A stretch of 64,000 nucleotides of DNA from Corallococcus macrosporus (GTDB taxonomy: Bacteria; Myxococcota; Myxococcia; Myxococcales; Myxococcaceae): contig NZ_JAFIMU010000007.1 of assembly GCF_017302985.1 (NCBI RefSeq), forward strand, positions 1,054,001 through 1,118,000, read 5' to 3'. Numbering within the stretch: position 1 is the stretch's first letter; each line of letters opens with the position of its first letter. Under the pieces are notes generated by a model. The model ran no database searches. It had not been told where the DNA came from and saw nothing but the letters and a program-made list of their open reading frames with translations. The position numbers were made by a program, and so were the translations under genes. Of the stretch, positions 37,780-48,274 are shown piece after piece.

Positions 37780-38970
37780 TCAGCCCACCTCGCGCAGCTC
37801 GCGCGCGGTGAGCCCCAGCAGCGTGAGGATGGTGTCCAGCCCGCCGGCGGAGATGGACGTGTCAGCGGCCTCGCGCAGCTTCGGCTTGGCGCGGAAGGCG
37901 ATGCCCAGGCCCGCCTTCTCCAGCATCAGCAGGTCATTGGCCCCGTCGCCCACGGCGATGACCTGCTCCAGCAGGATGCCCTCCTGCTTCGCCAGCGTCT
38001 CCAGCAGCTCCGCCTTGCGGCGCGCGTTGACGATGGTGCCCACGGTCCTCCCGGTGAGCTTCCCGTCCTGCACCTCCAGCGCGTTGGAGTACGCGAAGTC
38101 GATGCCCAGCCGCTTCTGCAGCGCCTCCGCCGCCACGGAGAAGCCGCCGCTGATGACCGCGGTGCGGTAGCCCAGGCGCCGGAGCACGCGGATGAGCGTC
38201 TCCGCCCCTTCGGTGAGCGGCAGGTTCGCGGCCAGGTCGTGCAGCACGCGCGCGTCCAGCCCGGCCAGCAGCGCCACGCGCTGGCGCAGGGACTCGTCGT
38301 AGTCCATCTCCCCGTGCATCGCGCGCTCGGTGATGGCGGCCACCTTCGCGTGGACGCCGTACGCCCGCGCCAGCTCGTCGATGACCTCGATGCGGATGAG
38401 CGTGGAGTCCATGTCCATCACCACCATGCGCTTGCCGCGCCGGTAGAGGCTCTCGCGCTGGAGGGCCACGTCGAACGTGGGGCTCGCCATGGACAGCGCC
38501 AGGAGCGCGCGCTTGAGCGCAGTGGGGTCCGCGTCCGCGGGCAGCGTGACATGCAGCTCCACTGCCGCGAGCGGCGTCTCGCTCAGCCGGGTGATGCGCT
38601 CCACGCGCGCCTTCCCCGCCACCAGCTCCTGCGTCAGCGCGTGCACGTCGCGCACGCCCAGCGCCTTGCCCGTCGCGGTGACGACGTAGCGCAGCGGCTC
38701 CGGCCCTGATTCCGGAGAGGCCGGGGGCATGGCGCGCACGTCCACCGTGACGCCCAGCTCGCGGGCCAGCTCGGGGAGTCCTTGAAGGGCCTCACCGCCC
38801 GGCACGCGCACCCAGAGGGCCAGGGTGAGCAGGCCGTGCACCACCACCTGCTCCACGTCGAGCAGCTCCGCGCCCGCTTTCGCGAGCAGGCCGGTGAGGC
38901 GGGCGGTGGTGTCGGGGCCGTCCCTTCCGGTGACGGTGAGGAGGACGCTGTCGGGAGGGCGCGTGGTCAT
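37780..38970 (-). CDS. serB: Phosphoserine phosphatase with N-terminal ACT domains
   Basis: The enzyme catalyses the last step of serine synthesis. HAD motif I is VVMDMDSTLIRIEVIDELA, motif II VISGGFS, and the metal motif AVGDGANDLLMLEKAG. Residues 1-165 contain two ACT-like ligand-binding repeats (LTVTGRDGPDTTARLTGLL at the start), suggesting control by serine. At 396 residues it matches long, ACT-bearing SerB proteins. Confidence 0.94.
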   Translation of the reverse strand: MTTRPPDSVLLTVTGRDGPDTTARLTGLLAKAGAELLDVEQVVVHGLLTLALWVRVPGGEALQGLPELARELGVTVDVRAMPPASPESGPEPLRYVVTATGKALGVRDVHALTQELVAGKARVERITRLSETPLAAVELHVTLPADADPTALKRALLALSMASPTFDVALQRESLYRRGKRMVVMDMDSTLIRIEVIDELARAYGVHAKVAAITERAMHGEMDYDESLRQRVALLAGLDARVLHDLAANLPLTEGAETLIRVLRRLGYRTAVISGGFSVAAEALQKRLGIDFAYSNALEVQDGKLTGRTVGTIVNARRKAELLETLAKQEGILLEQVIAVGDGANDLLMLEKAGLGIAFRAKPKLREAADTSISAGGLDTILTLLGLTARELREVG

Positions 38971-39048
38971 GGGCGCGCCGCAGTCTGACAGGTCCGCGCG
39001 GGACCGGGCGAGCCTCGAGGAGGGAGGCCCGCCCGCCCGGTGGGCCGG

Positions 39049-40704
39049 CTACTCCTGCGGATCCGACGACAGGATGAGCGAGCCGCGATCCAGGTACTCG
39101 CGCTCCGGGAACGCCTTGTAGAAGTCCGCCAGCATCGCGTCCACGTCCGGGTAGCGCTGCTCGCGCCGGTCCTGCGTGGCCTTGTCGAAGAGCTGATCCA
39201 ACCCGCTGGGCGCCTCCGGGTTCACCTCCGAGGGCAGCGGCGAGCGGCGGCCCGGAATCTGCCCGGTGAACATCTCGTAGAGCAGGATGCCCAGCGCGTA
39301 CACGTCCGCGGAGGGGCCCGGCTCCTGGGTGCCCTTGTTCATCAGCTCCGGCGCCATGTAGACCATGCCGCCCGTGCCCACGAACACCTGGGGCATGCCC
39401 TTCGTCGCGTCCACCTCCACCACGCGGCTCATGCCGAAGTCGGCGAGCTTCGCGTTGCCGTACGCGTCGAAGAGGACGTTCTCCGGCTTGATGTTGTGGT
39501 GCGTGAGCCCCGCGGCGTGCGCGGCCCTCAGGCCGTACGCCAGCTGCAGGAACGTGCGCAGCGCGTGCGGCACGTCGATGCCCTTGCCGCCGGAGGCCTC
39601 CAGCCGCTCCTTCAGGCTGCCGCGCATCAGCTCCACCACGAAGTAGGGCCGCGCCGAGTCCACGTTCTGGTCGATGATCTGCACCACGCCCGGGTGGCGC
39701 ACCTGCGCCTGCGCGCACAGCTCCTTCTTCAGACGCTTGAGGACCTCACCGCGCTGCAGGAAGGAGAAGTAGCCGAAGATGTCCTTCAGCTCCTTGATGC
39801 AGATGTCCAGCCCCAGGGCGTTGTAGCGGCCCTTGAAGACCGTGCCCAGCGGCCCCGTGCCGATGGGGTCGAACTTCTGGTAGCGCAGGTCCAGGTCGCT
39901 GGTGCCCTTCGCGGCGGCAGCGGCGGCGGCATTGGGGACCGGGGCTGCGGGAGCGGGCGTGGAGGCGGGAGGGGGCATCGGAGCGGGCGCGGCGGAGAGC
40001 GGAGGGGTGATGATGAGCGGCTGGGACGCGCTGGGAACCGGCGCGGTCACCACGACGGACTGGGGCACCGGGGCGGGCGTCGGCGGCAGCCCGATGAAGG
40101 TCTCCCGGCGCCCTTCCGCCGGACCTTCCTGGCGGGAGGCCGGCTGCGGCTGCGGCGGCGCGATGGGCGCGGCCGCGGCGGGCTGCATCTGGGTCGCGGC
40201 CTGCGCCAGATCCAGTGCGGGCATCGCCACGCGGTGCGTGCGGGACGGCGGCACGGGCGGCGGCCCGACCTGGGACTGGGCCTGGGCGGACGAGCCGTCC
40301 ACCTCCGCCTCGTCCAGCAGCAGCTCCGGCGGCGGCGGCGGGACGCTCATCGGCTCGTCCTCGTCCAGCGGACGGCCGATGTGCGTGGCGTCCTCCGCCG
40401 GCAGGAGCTGATCCGCGAAGAAGTCGTCGACCTCCGACGCGAAGCGGTCCTGCAGGTCCCCCTCCACCACCCGCTCGCCCTGTTCGGTGAGCTTGAGCTG
40501 GGCCTCGCGGTCCATGGCGATGTAGTGGAACTTGCGCAGGAAGAAGAAGTAGCTGTCGAACTCCAGCGAGACGGACGGTTCGAGGGCGGCCTTCACGTCG
40601 GCCAGCTTGTTCGAGCGTCCCAGGCGGCCGTTCTCCCGCAGATTCTGCAGGATGAGCAGCGCCTCGCCACTGACGGTGTCACGATGGATGGCGGGCTTCG
40701 TCAT
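39049..40704 (-). CDS. Serine/threonine protein kinase fold, predicted pseudokinase
   Basis: The 551-residue protein has an N-terminal helical, winged-helix-like domain (1-90), a Pro/Ala linker (110-265) and a C-terminal kinase fold. The Gly loop (IGTGPLGTVFKG), the Lys of CIKEL, DFG and MAPEL are intact. The catalytic-loop HRD is HHN, with Asn404 (codon 39493-39495) replacing the general-base Asp in THHNIKPENV. ATP binding may persist while phosphotransfer is probably lost. No transmembrane segment is seen. Myxobacteria have many such kinases. Confidence 0.88.
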   Translation of the reverse strand: MTKPAIHRDTVSGEALLILQNLRENGRLGRSNKLADVKAALEPSVSLEFDSYFFFLRKFHYIAMDREAQLKLTEQGERVVEGDLQDRFASEVDDFFADQLLPAEDATHIGRPLDEDEPMSVPPPPPELLLDEAEVDGSSAQAQSQVGPPPVPPSRTHRVAMPALDLAQAATQMQPAAAAPIAPPQPQPASRQEGPAEGRRETFIGLPPTPAPVPQSVVVTAPVPSASQPLIITPPLSAAPAPMPPPASTPAPAAPVPNAAAAAAAKGTSDLDLRYQKFDPIGTGPLGTVFKGRYNALGLDICIKELKDIFGYFSFLQRGEVLKRLKKELCAQAQVRHPGVVQIIDQNVDSARPYFVVELMRGSLKERLEASGGKGIDVPHALRTFLQLAYGLRAAHAAGLTHHNIKPENVLFDAYGNAKLADFGMSRVVEVDATKGMPQVFVGTGGMVYMAPELMNKGTQEPGPSADVYALGILLYEMFTGQIPGRRSPLPSEVNPEAPSGLDQLFDKATQDRREQRYPDVDAMLADFYKAFPEREYLDRGSLILSSDPQE

Positions 40705-40760
40705 GGGTGCGCGGACTCTACGCGGCACCCGCCCGGCGCATCAACGTCTGGTGCGTTGAA

Positions 40761-41513
40761 CTACCGGATGCGAAGCAGCTGCTTCACCGTCTCCAGGACT
40801 TCCACGAACCGCACGGGCTTGCGCAGGTAGATGTCCACCCCCAGCTGCATCGCCCGCTCCTGGGCCTCCTTGCCGCCCGCGGAGATGGCGATGACCGGGA
40901 TGCCCTTGAGCTCCTCTTCCTCCCGGATGCGCTCCACCAGGGCGAAGCCGTCCATCACCGGCATGTAGAGGTCCAGCATCACCAGGCTGAAGCGGTCCTC
41001 GCGCAGCCGCAGCAGGGCGTGGTGCCCGTCCGGCGCGAAGTGGACCTCCAGCGGCACCTTGCCGTGCAGGTCGTTGCTCGCCAGCTTCTTCAGCACGTAG
41101 CTGTACATCTCGATGATGTGGGGGTTGTCCTCGACGATGAGCACACGGTACCCGTCCTGCTCCGAAGGGGTCACCGCGCTGTCGTTGGGTCCCGCCGCAC
41201 TCAAGATGTCACCCAGTCGCCGCCGGTCCTGCTCGCTCTCCACACGGATGCCCACGCCTCCCGGCTGATCGGGAGCCGCCAGGCGCACCCACGCCACGAT
41301 TCCGGCGACTTCTACCGGATCCAGCAGTCCCGGGAAAGAAAGTGCAAGCCGAAGCTCGTCCCCCACCGCGAAGAGCTGCTCGGTCTGGACGAAGAAGCCC
41401 CCGGCGGAGAGGTTTTCCGTCACGTCCCGCAGCGGCCGGCCATGGGCGTAGTCCACCCGGAGGATGGTGGGGACACGAGGGTGCTGCCGCTGGTCCGCAG
41501 GGTCCAAGCTCAT
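40761..41513 (-). CDS. PilZ-receiver signalling protein
   Basis: An N-terminal PilZ domain (QHPRVPTILRVDYAHGRPLR, then ENLSAGGFFV) contains the Arg and [DN]xSxxG-type motifs that bind cyclic-di-GMP. It resembles the myxobacterial TIGR02266-type PilZ group. A receiver domain occupies 122-250 with acidic VEDN, acceptor Asp181 in VMLDLYMPVMDG and Lys in YLRKP. It has no output domain beyond PilZ. It is divergent from nuoE. Confidence 0.88.
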   Translation of the reverse strand: MSLDPADQRQHPRVPTILRVDYAHGRPLRDVTENLSAGGFFVQTEQLFAVGDELRLALSFPGLLDPVEVAGIVAWVRLAAPDQPGGVGIRVESEQDRRRLGDILSAAGPNDSAVTPSEQDGYRVLIVEDNPHIIEMYSYVLKKLASNDLHGKVPLEVHFAPDGHHALLRLREDRFSLVMLDLYMPVMDGFALVERIREEEELKGIPVIAISAGGKEAQERAMQLGVDIYLRKPVRFVEVLETVKQLLRIR

Positions 41514-41617
41514 AACAAGGGGTTGAAATCGCTCAATAATTTGCTGATGGCGGTCCAGTGTACCGCCGAGGGTTTATGTTGACAACGAAGCCATTGCGGC
41601 AATACGTACGGCCCGCC

Positions 41618-42106
41618 ATGGCGGAGCCCCTGTTCACTCCTGAAGAGCAGAAGAAGTTCGACGCGGGGATCGCGGAAATCCTCTCGCACTACCCCTCTGA
41701 TCGCAAAAGCGCCGGCATGCTTCCCGCGCTGCGCCTGCTGCAGGACCTCAAGGGGTGGTTGCCTCCTGAAGGTCTTCGGCTGGTGGCGAAGAATCTGGAG
41801 GTCACGCCGGAGCGCGCCTACGAGGTCGCCAGCTTCTACGTGATGTACCACCTCAAGAAGCCGGGCAAGTACGTCATCGACGTCTGCACGAACCTGTCCT
41901 GTTCCCTCTGGGGCGCGGAGAAGATGCTCGCGTACCTGGAGCAGAAGCTGGGCCTGACCGCCGGGGAGACGAACGACAAGTTCACCCTGCGCGAGACCGA
42001 GTGCCTGGCGTCCTGCGGGACGGCGCCCTGCCTGCAGATCAACGAGGATCACCACGAGCGCCTGACCCAGGCGAAGCTGGACGCCATCCTGGCCCGGCTG
42101 TCGTGA
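41618..42106 (+). CDS. nuoE: NADH-quinone oxidoreductase subunit E
   Basis: This is the 24-kDa [2Fe-2S] subunit of complex I, in the NADH-oxidising arm. Its cluster ligands are visible as DVCTNLSCSLWGAE and ECLASCGTAPC. The N-terminal FTPEEQKKFDAGIAEILSHYP is typical. The ATG at 41618 matches the family start; an ATG at 41576 with GAGG four bases upstream would add 14 residues and cannot be excluded. nuoF follows after 40 bases. Confidence 0.94.
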   Translation: MAEPLFTPEEQKKFDAGIAEILSHYPSDRKSAGMLPALRLLQDLKGWLPPEGLRLVAKNLEVTPERAYEVASFYVMYHLKKPGKYVIDVCTNLSCSLWGAEKMLAYLEQKLGLTAGETNDKFTLRETECLASCGTAPCLQINEDHHERLTQAKLDAILARLS

Positions 42107-42146
42107 GTCGCCCCTCCTCCCCCTCGCTTTCCTAGGACGTTCATCC

Positions 42147-43486
<1,340 letters not shown>

Positions 43487-43490
<4 letters not shown>

Positions 43491-43993
43491 ACATCGAATT
43501 GGTCCTCTTCGGCGTCTTCGCCGTCATGACGCTGCTGTCGGCGGGGCTGGTCATCACCGCGCGGAGCCCCATCAACTCCGCCATGGCCCTGGTGTCGACG
43601 TTCTTCTTCCTGGCCGGCATCTACGTGCTGCTCTGGGCGCACACGGTCGCCGTGATGCAGGTGCTCGTGTACGCGGGCGCCATCATGGTGCTCTTCCTCT
43701 TCGTCATCATGCTGCTCAACCTGGGGGACGCGCCCCACCGCGGCAAGCCCACGGTGACGCGCCTCTTGGGCGGCGCCTCCGCGGTGGGCCTGCTGGCCGT
43801 GCTGGGCGTGACGCTGGGCCGCATGGACGCGCAGCCCGCGACGTTCGACGCGAAGGGCCAGGCGGCGTTCGGCACCATGGCGGCCATTGGCCAGTCCATC
43901 TTCACCACCTGGCTGCTGCCGTTCGAAGCGGTCAGCCTGCTCCTGCTGGTGGCCATGGTGGGCGCGGTGGTGGTGGCCAAGTCCCGCATCTGA
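43487..43993 (+). CDS. nuoJ: NADH-quinone oxidoreductase subunit J
   Basis: The 168 residues form about five membrane helices. The conserved third-helix region VLVYAGAIMVLFLFVIMLL is characteristic. The start is TTG at 43487, overlapping the preceding stop by four bases and served by GGAG 7 bases upstream, which indicates translational coupling to nuoF. Confidence 0.93.
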
Positions 43994-44020
43994 CCTCCAG
44001 CGCCTCTTCCGGACAACCCA

Positions 44021-44323
44021 ATGGTCCCCATCACCTACTACCTCCTGCTGGCCGCGGCCCTCTTCTGCATGGGCATGTTCGGCGTGCTGGTGCGTACCAA
44101 CGCGCTGGTCGTCTTCATGTGCGTGGAGCTGATGCTCAACGCGGTCAACCTGACGTTCCTGGCCTTCTCGCGCATGCACGGCGAGGGCACCGGGCACGTG
44201 TCCGCCTTCTTCGTCATCGCCGTGGCGGCCGCGGAAGCGGCCATCGGTCTGGCCATCGTCATCGCGGTCTTCCGCAGTCGCGGCTCCGTGAACGTCGACG
44301 ACATCCGGACGATGAAGCACTAA
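44021..44323 (+). CDS. nuoK: NADH-quinone oxidoreductase subunit K
   Basis: The 100-residue protein has three membrane helices. It retains the two membrane glutamates important for proton pumping, in [13 protein letters not shown] and [13 protein letters not shown]. Length and order (J-K-L-M-N) are canonical. Confidence 0.95.
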   Translation: MVPITYYLLLAAALFCMGMFGVLVRTNALVVFMCVELMLNAVNLTFLAFSRMHGEGTGHVSAFFVIAVAAAEAAIGLAIVIAVFRSRGSVNVDDIRTMKH

Positions 44324-44348
44324 CGCCCCGTCACCCCTGAGCCCATCC

Positions 44349-46574
44349 ATGGACGGAATCGTCGAATTCTTCAGAACGGCACCCATCCCCCCGGAGGTGT
44401 TCGCACCCTCCCTGGGGTTGATCATCCTGCTGCCGCTTTTGGGCGCGTTCGTGTGCGGCGTGTTCGGCAAGTGGCTGGGCCGGGCCAACGTGCACCTGGT
44501 GGCGTGCTCCGCCATCGCCGGCGCCTTCGTGCTGAGCGTGCTGGCCTTCTGGGCCACCAGCGACGCGGCGGCCGGGCGCGTGGTCAGCATGCCCAACCCG
44601 TTCGGCATCGAGCGGGACACCATCCGCTACGCCATCGCGCACGACTACGGGACGTGGTTCGCCGCGGGTGACTTCCGGGTGAACTTCGGCCTGCTGGTGG
44701 ACCACCTGTCGGGCATCCTGCTGCTCATCATCACGGGCGTCGGCTTCCTCATCCACCTGTACTCCACCAGCTACATGGAGCACGACGACGGGTACTGGCG
44801 CTTCTTCGCGTACCTGAACCTCTTCGTCGCCGCGATGCTCACGCTGGTGATGGCCGACAACCTGGTCCTGCTCTTCGTGGGCTGGGAGGGCGTCGGCATG
44901 GCCAGCTACCTGCTCATCGGCTTCTGGTACACGGACAGCGCGAAGGCGTGGGCGGGCCGCAAGGCGTTCGTCACCAACCGCATCGGTGACTTCGCGTTCC
45001 TCATCGCCACGTTCCTGCTCATCCTCACGGTGAGCGCCTTCAACCGCCAGGCGGACGCGCGCGACTACAACGCCGCGGGCAGCAGCCGGGCGCGCTACGA
45101 GCAGGGCATCTCCGAGAAGGGCCCCGTCACCTTCAAGGGCCTGGAGAAGCTGGCCCTGGCCCTGCCGGAAGGCACGGGCGGCGCGGTGTCCCTGGCCACG
45201 CCCATCGAGTCCGGGCCGCTGTCCGGCTACACCTTCGGCGGCGTGATGACGTCCATCATGCTGCTCTTCCTCCTGGGCGCCGCGGGCAAGAGCGCGCAGC
45301 TGCCGCTGTACGTCTGGCTGCCGGACGCGATGGCCGGCCCGACGCCGGTGTCCGCGCTCATCCACGCCGCCACGATGGTGACCGCGGGCGTGTACCTCTT
45401 CTGCCGCATGAGCGCGCTGCTGGTGCTCTCCCCCACCGCCATGGCGACCATCGCCATCGTGGGCGCGCTCACGTCGCTGCTGGCGGCGCTCATCGCGTTC
45501 GCGCAGGACGACATCAAGAAGGTGCTCGCCTACTCCACGGTGTCCCAGCTGGGCATCATGTTCATGGGCGTGGGCATGGGCGTCTTCTGGGCCGCCGCGA
45601 TGCACCTGATGACGCACGCGTTCTTCAAGGCCTGCCTCTTCCTGGGCGCCGGCAGCGTGATGCACGGCAACGGGGACGAGACGGACATCAAGAAGCTGGG
45701 CGGCCTGTGGAAGGAGATGAAGTGGACGCACGCCACGTTCCTCATCTCCACGCTGGCCATCACGGGCATCTTCCCCATCATGTCCGGCTTCTTCTCCAAG
45801 GACGCCATCTTCCACGGCGTGCACCACAACCACCTGCACGGCCTGGAGTGGGTGTCCGGCTTCGTCTACGTGCTGGGCCTGCTCATCACCGCGTCCACGG
45901 CGTTCTACATGTCGCGCGTCTACCTGCTGACCTTCACGGGCAAGCGGTCCCCGGAGGCGAAGCTGGCGCACGCCCATGAGAGCGCGTGGCACATGACGCT
46001 GCCGCTGGTCATCCTGGCGTTCCTCGCCTTCATCACGTTCGTCTACGCCCTGCCGCTGATGCCCCGCACGGGCGGCGGGACGCAGCCGGTGTTCGAGAAC
46101 TTCCTGTCCCCGGTGCTGCGCCCGGCGGAGACGGTGGCCCGCGTGGCGGAGACGGTGAAGCTGGACACCAGCGTGCCCGGCGTCGGCGACTACGCCTTCG
46201 CGTGGATGTGGGCGCTGCTGGGCGGCGGCGCGGCGGCCTTCGCGTACCTGAAGTTCTTCCCGTCGCGGGTGGGTCAGCCCGTGCCGGCCTTCGCGCGCGC
46301 GGTGCGCCGCACGGCGCTCAACAAGTTCTACGTGGACGAGCTCTACGAGTTCATCCTCATCCGGCCGGTGAAGTTCATGGCCTTCATCCTCTTCCGCGTG
46401 GTGGACGCGCTCGTCATCGACACGGTGCTGGTGCGAGGCACCGCGTACGTCACGGAGAAGGTGGGCCTCGGGCTGCGCCGGCTCCAGACGGGTGACGCGC
46501 AGGCCTACGCCGCCATCATGGCGCTCGCCATCCTGGGCGGCGCGGTCTACGCCCTCGTGCAGGTGCTTTCATGA
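44349..46574 (+). CDS. nuoL: NADH-quinone oxidoreductase subunit L
   Basis: This antiporter-like subunit forms the distal end of the membrane arm. The proton-channel Glu is in FVGWEGVGMASYLLIGFWY and the Lys/His region in LIHAATMVTAGVYL. At 741 residues it includes the C-terminal segment with the long amphipathic lateral helix (KFYVDELYEFILIRPVKFM). Its stop overlaps the nuoM start by four bases. Confidence 0.96.
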   Translation: MDGIVEFFRTAPIPPEVFAPSLGLIILLPLLGAFVCGVFGKWLGRANVHLVACSAIAGAFVLSVLAFWATSDAAAGRVVSMPNPFGIERDTIRYAIAHDYGTWFAAGDFRVNFGLLVDHLSGILLLIITGVGFLIHLYSTSYMEHDDGYWRFFAYLNLFVAAMLTLVMADNLVLLFVGWEGVGMASYLLIGFWYTDSAKAWAGRKAFVTNRIGDFAFLIATFLLILTVSAFNRQADARDYNAAGSSRARYEQGISEKGPVTFKGLEKLALALPEGTGGAVSLATPIESGPLSGYTFGGVMTSIMLLFLLGAAGKSAQLPLYVWLPDAMAGPTPVSALIHAATMVTAGVYLFCRMSALLVLSPTAMATIAIVGALTSLLAALIAFAQDDIKKVLAYSTVSQLGIMFMGVGMGVFWAAAMHLMTHAFFKACLFLGAGSVMHGNGDETDIKKLGGLWKEMKWTHATFLISTLAITGIFPIMSGFFSKDAIFHGVHHNHLHGLEWVSGFVYVLGLLITASTAFYMSRVYLLTFTGKRSPEAKLAHAHESAWHMTLPLVILAFLAFITFVYALPLMPRTGGGTQPVFENFLSPVLRPAETVARVAETVKLDTSVPGVGDYAFAWMWALLGGGAAAFAYLKFFPSRVGQPVPAFARAVRRTALNKFYVDELYEFILIRPVKFMAFILFRVVDALVIDTVLVRGTAYVTEKVGLGLRRLQTGDAQAYAAIMALAILGGAVYALVQVLS

Positions 46575-48259
46575 GCTTCTTCGACACCCACCTGTTGAAC
46601 GTCGTCATCTACCTGCCGCTCGTGTTCGCGGCGCTGGTGCTGGCCCTGCCGGCCTCCGAGCACGGGCAGGTCCGCGCCATCACGTTCGTGGGCATGCTGC
46701 TGGACCTGGTGTTCGGCGTCTGGGCGTACTTCCGCTTCGACCCGTCGGGCGCGGAGTTCCAGATGGAGTACCGCGTCCCGTGGTTCCAGCAGTTCGGGAT
46801 GAGCTACCACCTGGGCGTGGACGGCCTGGCCGTGAGCCTGCTGCTCCTGACGGTGTTCCTGGGCCCGCTGGTGGTGCTCGCCTCCACCACGTACATCCAG
46901 CACCGCATCAAGGAGTTCCACCTGGCGCTGCTGGTGCTCCAGACGACGATGCTGGGCGCGCTGGCGTCGATGGACGTCCTGCTCTTCTACATCTTCTTCG
47001 AGGCCATGCTCATCCCCATGTACCTGATGGTGGGTGTGTGGGGCGCGGAAGACCGGCGCATGGCGGCGGTGAAGTTCTTCCTCTACACGCTGGTCGGCTC
47101 GCTGCTGATGCTGGTGGCCATCGTGGCCGTGTACTTCATCAGCGGTGGCCCGGGCGTGCGCTCGTTCGACTACGGCACGCTCTACAACAACCTGCTCGCC
47201 GCCAATCAGCAGCTGGCCGCGTGCAGCAGCGGGCCGGAGGGCGCCTGCGCGGGCCTGTCGGGCCTGGCCGCGACGCTGCACACCTACGGGCCGTGGATGT
47301 TCGCCGCGTTCGCGCTGGCGTTCGCCATCAAGGTCCCCATGTGGCCGGTGCACACCTGGTTGCCGGACGCGCACGTCCAGGCGCCGGTGGCGGGCTCCAT
47401 GATTCTTGCCGGCGTGATGCTGAAGATGGGCACCTACGGCTTCTGGCGCTTCGCGATTCCGCTCTTCCCGGTGGCGGCGCACCAGGCCCGTCCGTTCCTC
47501 GCGGTGCTGGCCGTGATTGGCATCGTGTACGGCGCGCTGATGTGCCTGGCGCAGCGGGACATCAAGAAGCTCATCGCGTACTCGTCCGTCAGCCACCTGG
47601 GCTACTGCATGCTGGGCCTGCTCGCCGTCACCGGTGAGGGCGCCACGGGCAGCGCGTACCAGATGCTCAACCACGGCGTGTCCACGGGCGCGCTGTTCCT
47701 CCTGTTCGGCTTCCTCTACGAGCGCCGCCACACGCGCCTGATGTCGGACTACGGCGGCATCGCCAAGGTGATGCCGGTGTTCACCGCGGCGTTCGTCATC
47801 ATCACCTTCTCGTCGGTGGCGGTGCCGGGCACCAACGGCTTCATCGGCGAGTTCCTGGTGCTGATGGGCACGTTCAAGAGCAGCCTGCACCTGGGCTTCG
47901 GCGCGTTCGCCACGCTGGGCGTCATCCTGGGCGCGGCGTACATGCTGTGGATGGTGCAGAAGGTGTTCTTCGGCAGCATCACGCACCGGGAGAACCAGCA
48001 CCTGCGCGACATGAACCTGCGCGAGATGCTCACCACGGCCCCCTTCATCGTGCTGGTGGCGGTGATGGGCCTGATGCCGCAGCCCTTCCTGGACCGCATC
48101 GCTCCGTCCACGGACCGCTACGTGGCGCGCGCCAGCGTGGGCGCTCCGGGCGCCACCCAGGCGAAGGACGACCAGCTGCGCGTGGAGGTCATGGCGCTGC
48201 CCTCCTCCGCCGCCGTGGCCCGCCCCTCCGTTCCCGCGCCGCTCGCCGCGCGCGAGTAG
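46571..48259 (+). CDS. nuoM: NADH-quinone oxidoreductase subunit M
   Basis: This is the second antiporter-like subunit, with 562 residues and about fourteen membrane helices. The key Glu is in FYIFFEAMLIPMYLMVGVW. Further signatures are HTWLPDAHVQAPVAGSMI and SSVSHLGYCMLG. A periplasmic loop near 210-240 contains two Cys, which may be lineage-specific. An Ala/Pro tail extends past the last helix. Confidence 0.96.
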   Translation: MSFFDTHLLNVVIYLPLVFAALVLALPASEHGQVRAITFVGMLLDLVFGVWAYFRFDPSGAEFQMEYRVPWFQQFGMSYHLGVDGLAVSLLLLTVFLGPLVVLASTTYIQHRIKEFHLALLVLQTTMLGALASMDVLLFYIFFEAMLIPMYLMVGVWGAEDRRMAAVKFFLYTLVGSLLMLVAIVAVYFISGGPGVRSFDYGTLYNNLLAANQQLAACSSGPEGACAGLSGLAATLHTYGPWMFAAFALAFAIKVPMWPVHTWLPDAHVQAPVAGSMILAGVMLKMGTYGFWRFAIPLFPVAAHQARPFLAVLAVIGIVYGALMCLAQRDIKKLIAYSSVSHLGYCMLGLLAVTGEGATGSAYQMLNHGVSTGALFLLFGFLYERRHTRLMSDYGGIAKVMPVFTAAFVIITFSSVAVPGTNGFIGEFLVLMGTFKSSLHLGFGAFATLGVILGAAYMLWMVQKVFFGSITHRENQHLRDMNLREMLTTAPFIVLVAVMGLMPQPFLDRIAPSTDRYVARASVGAPGATQAKDDQLRVEVMALPSSAAVARPSVPAPLAARE

Positions 48260-48274
48260 GCCCCGAAAGACTCC

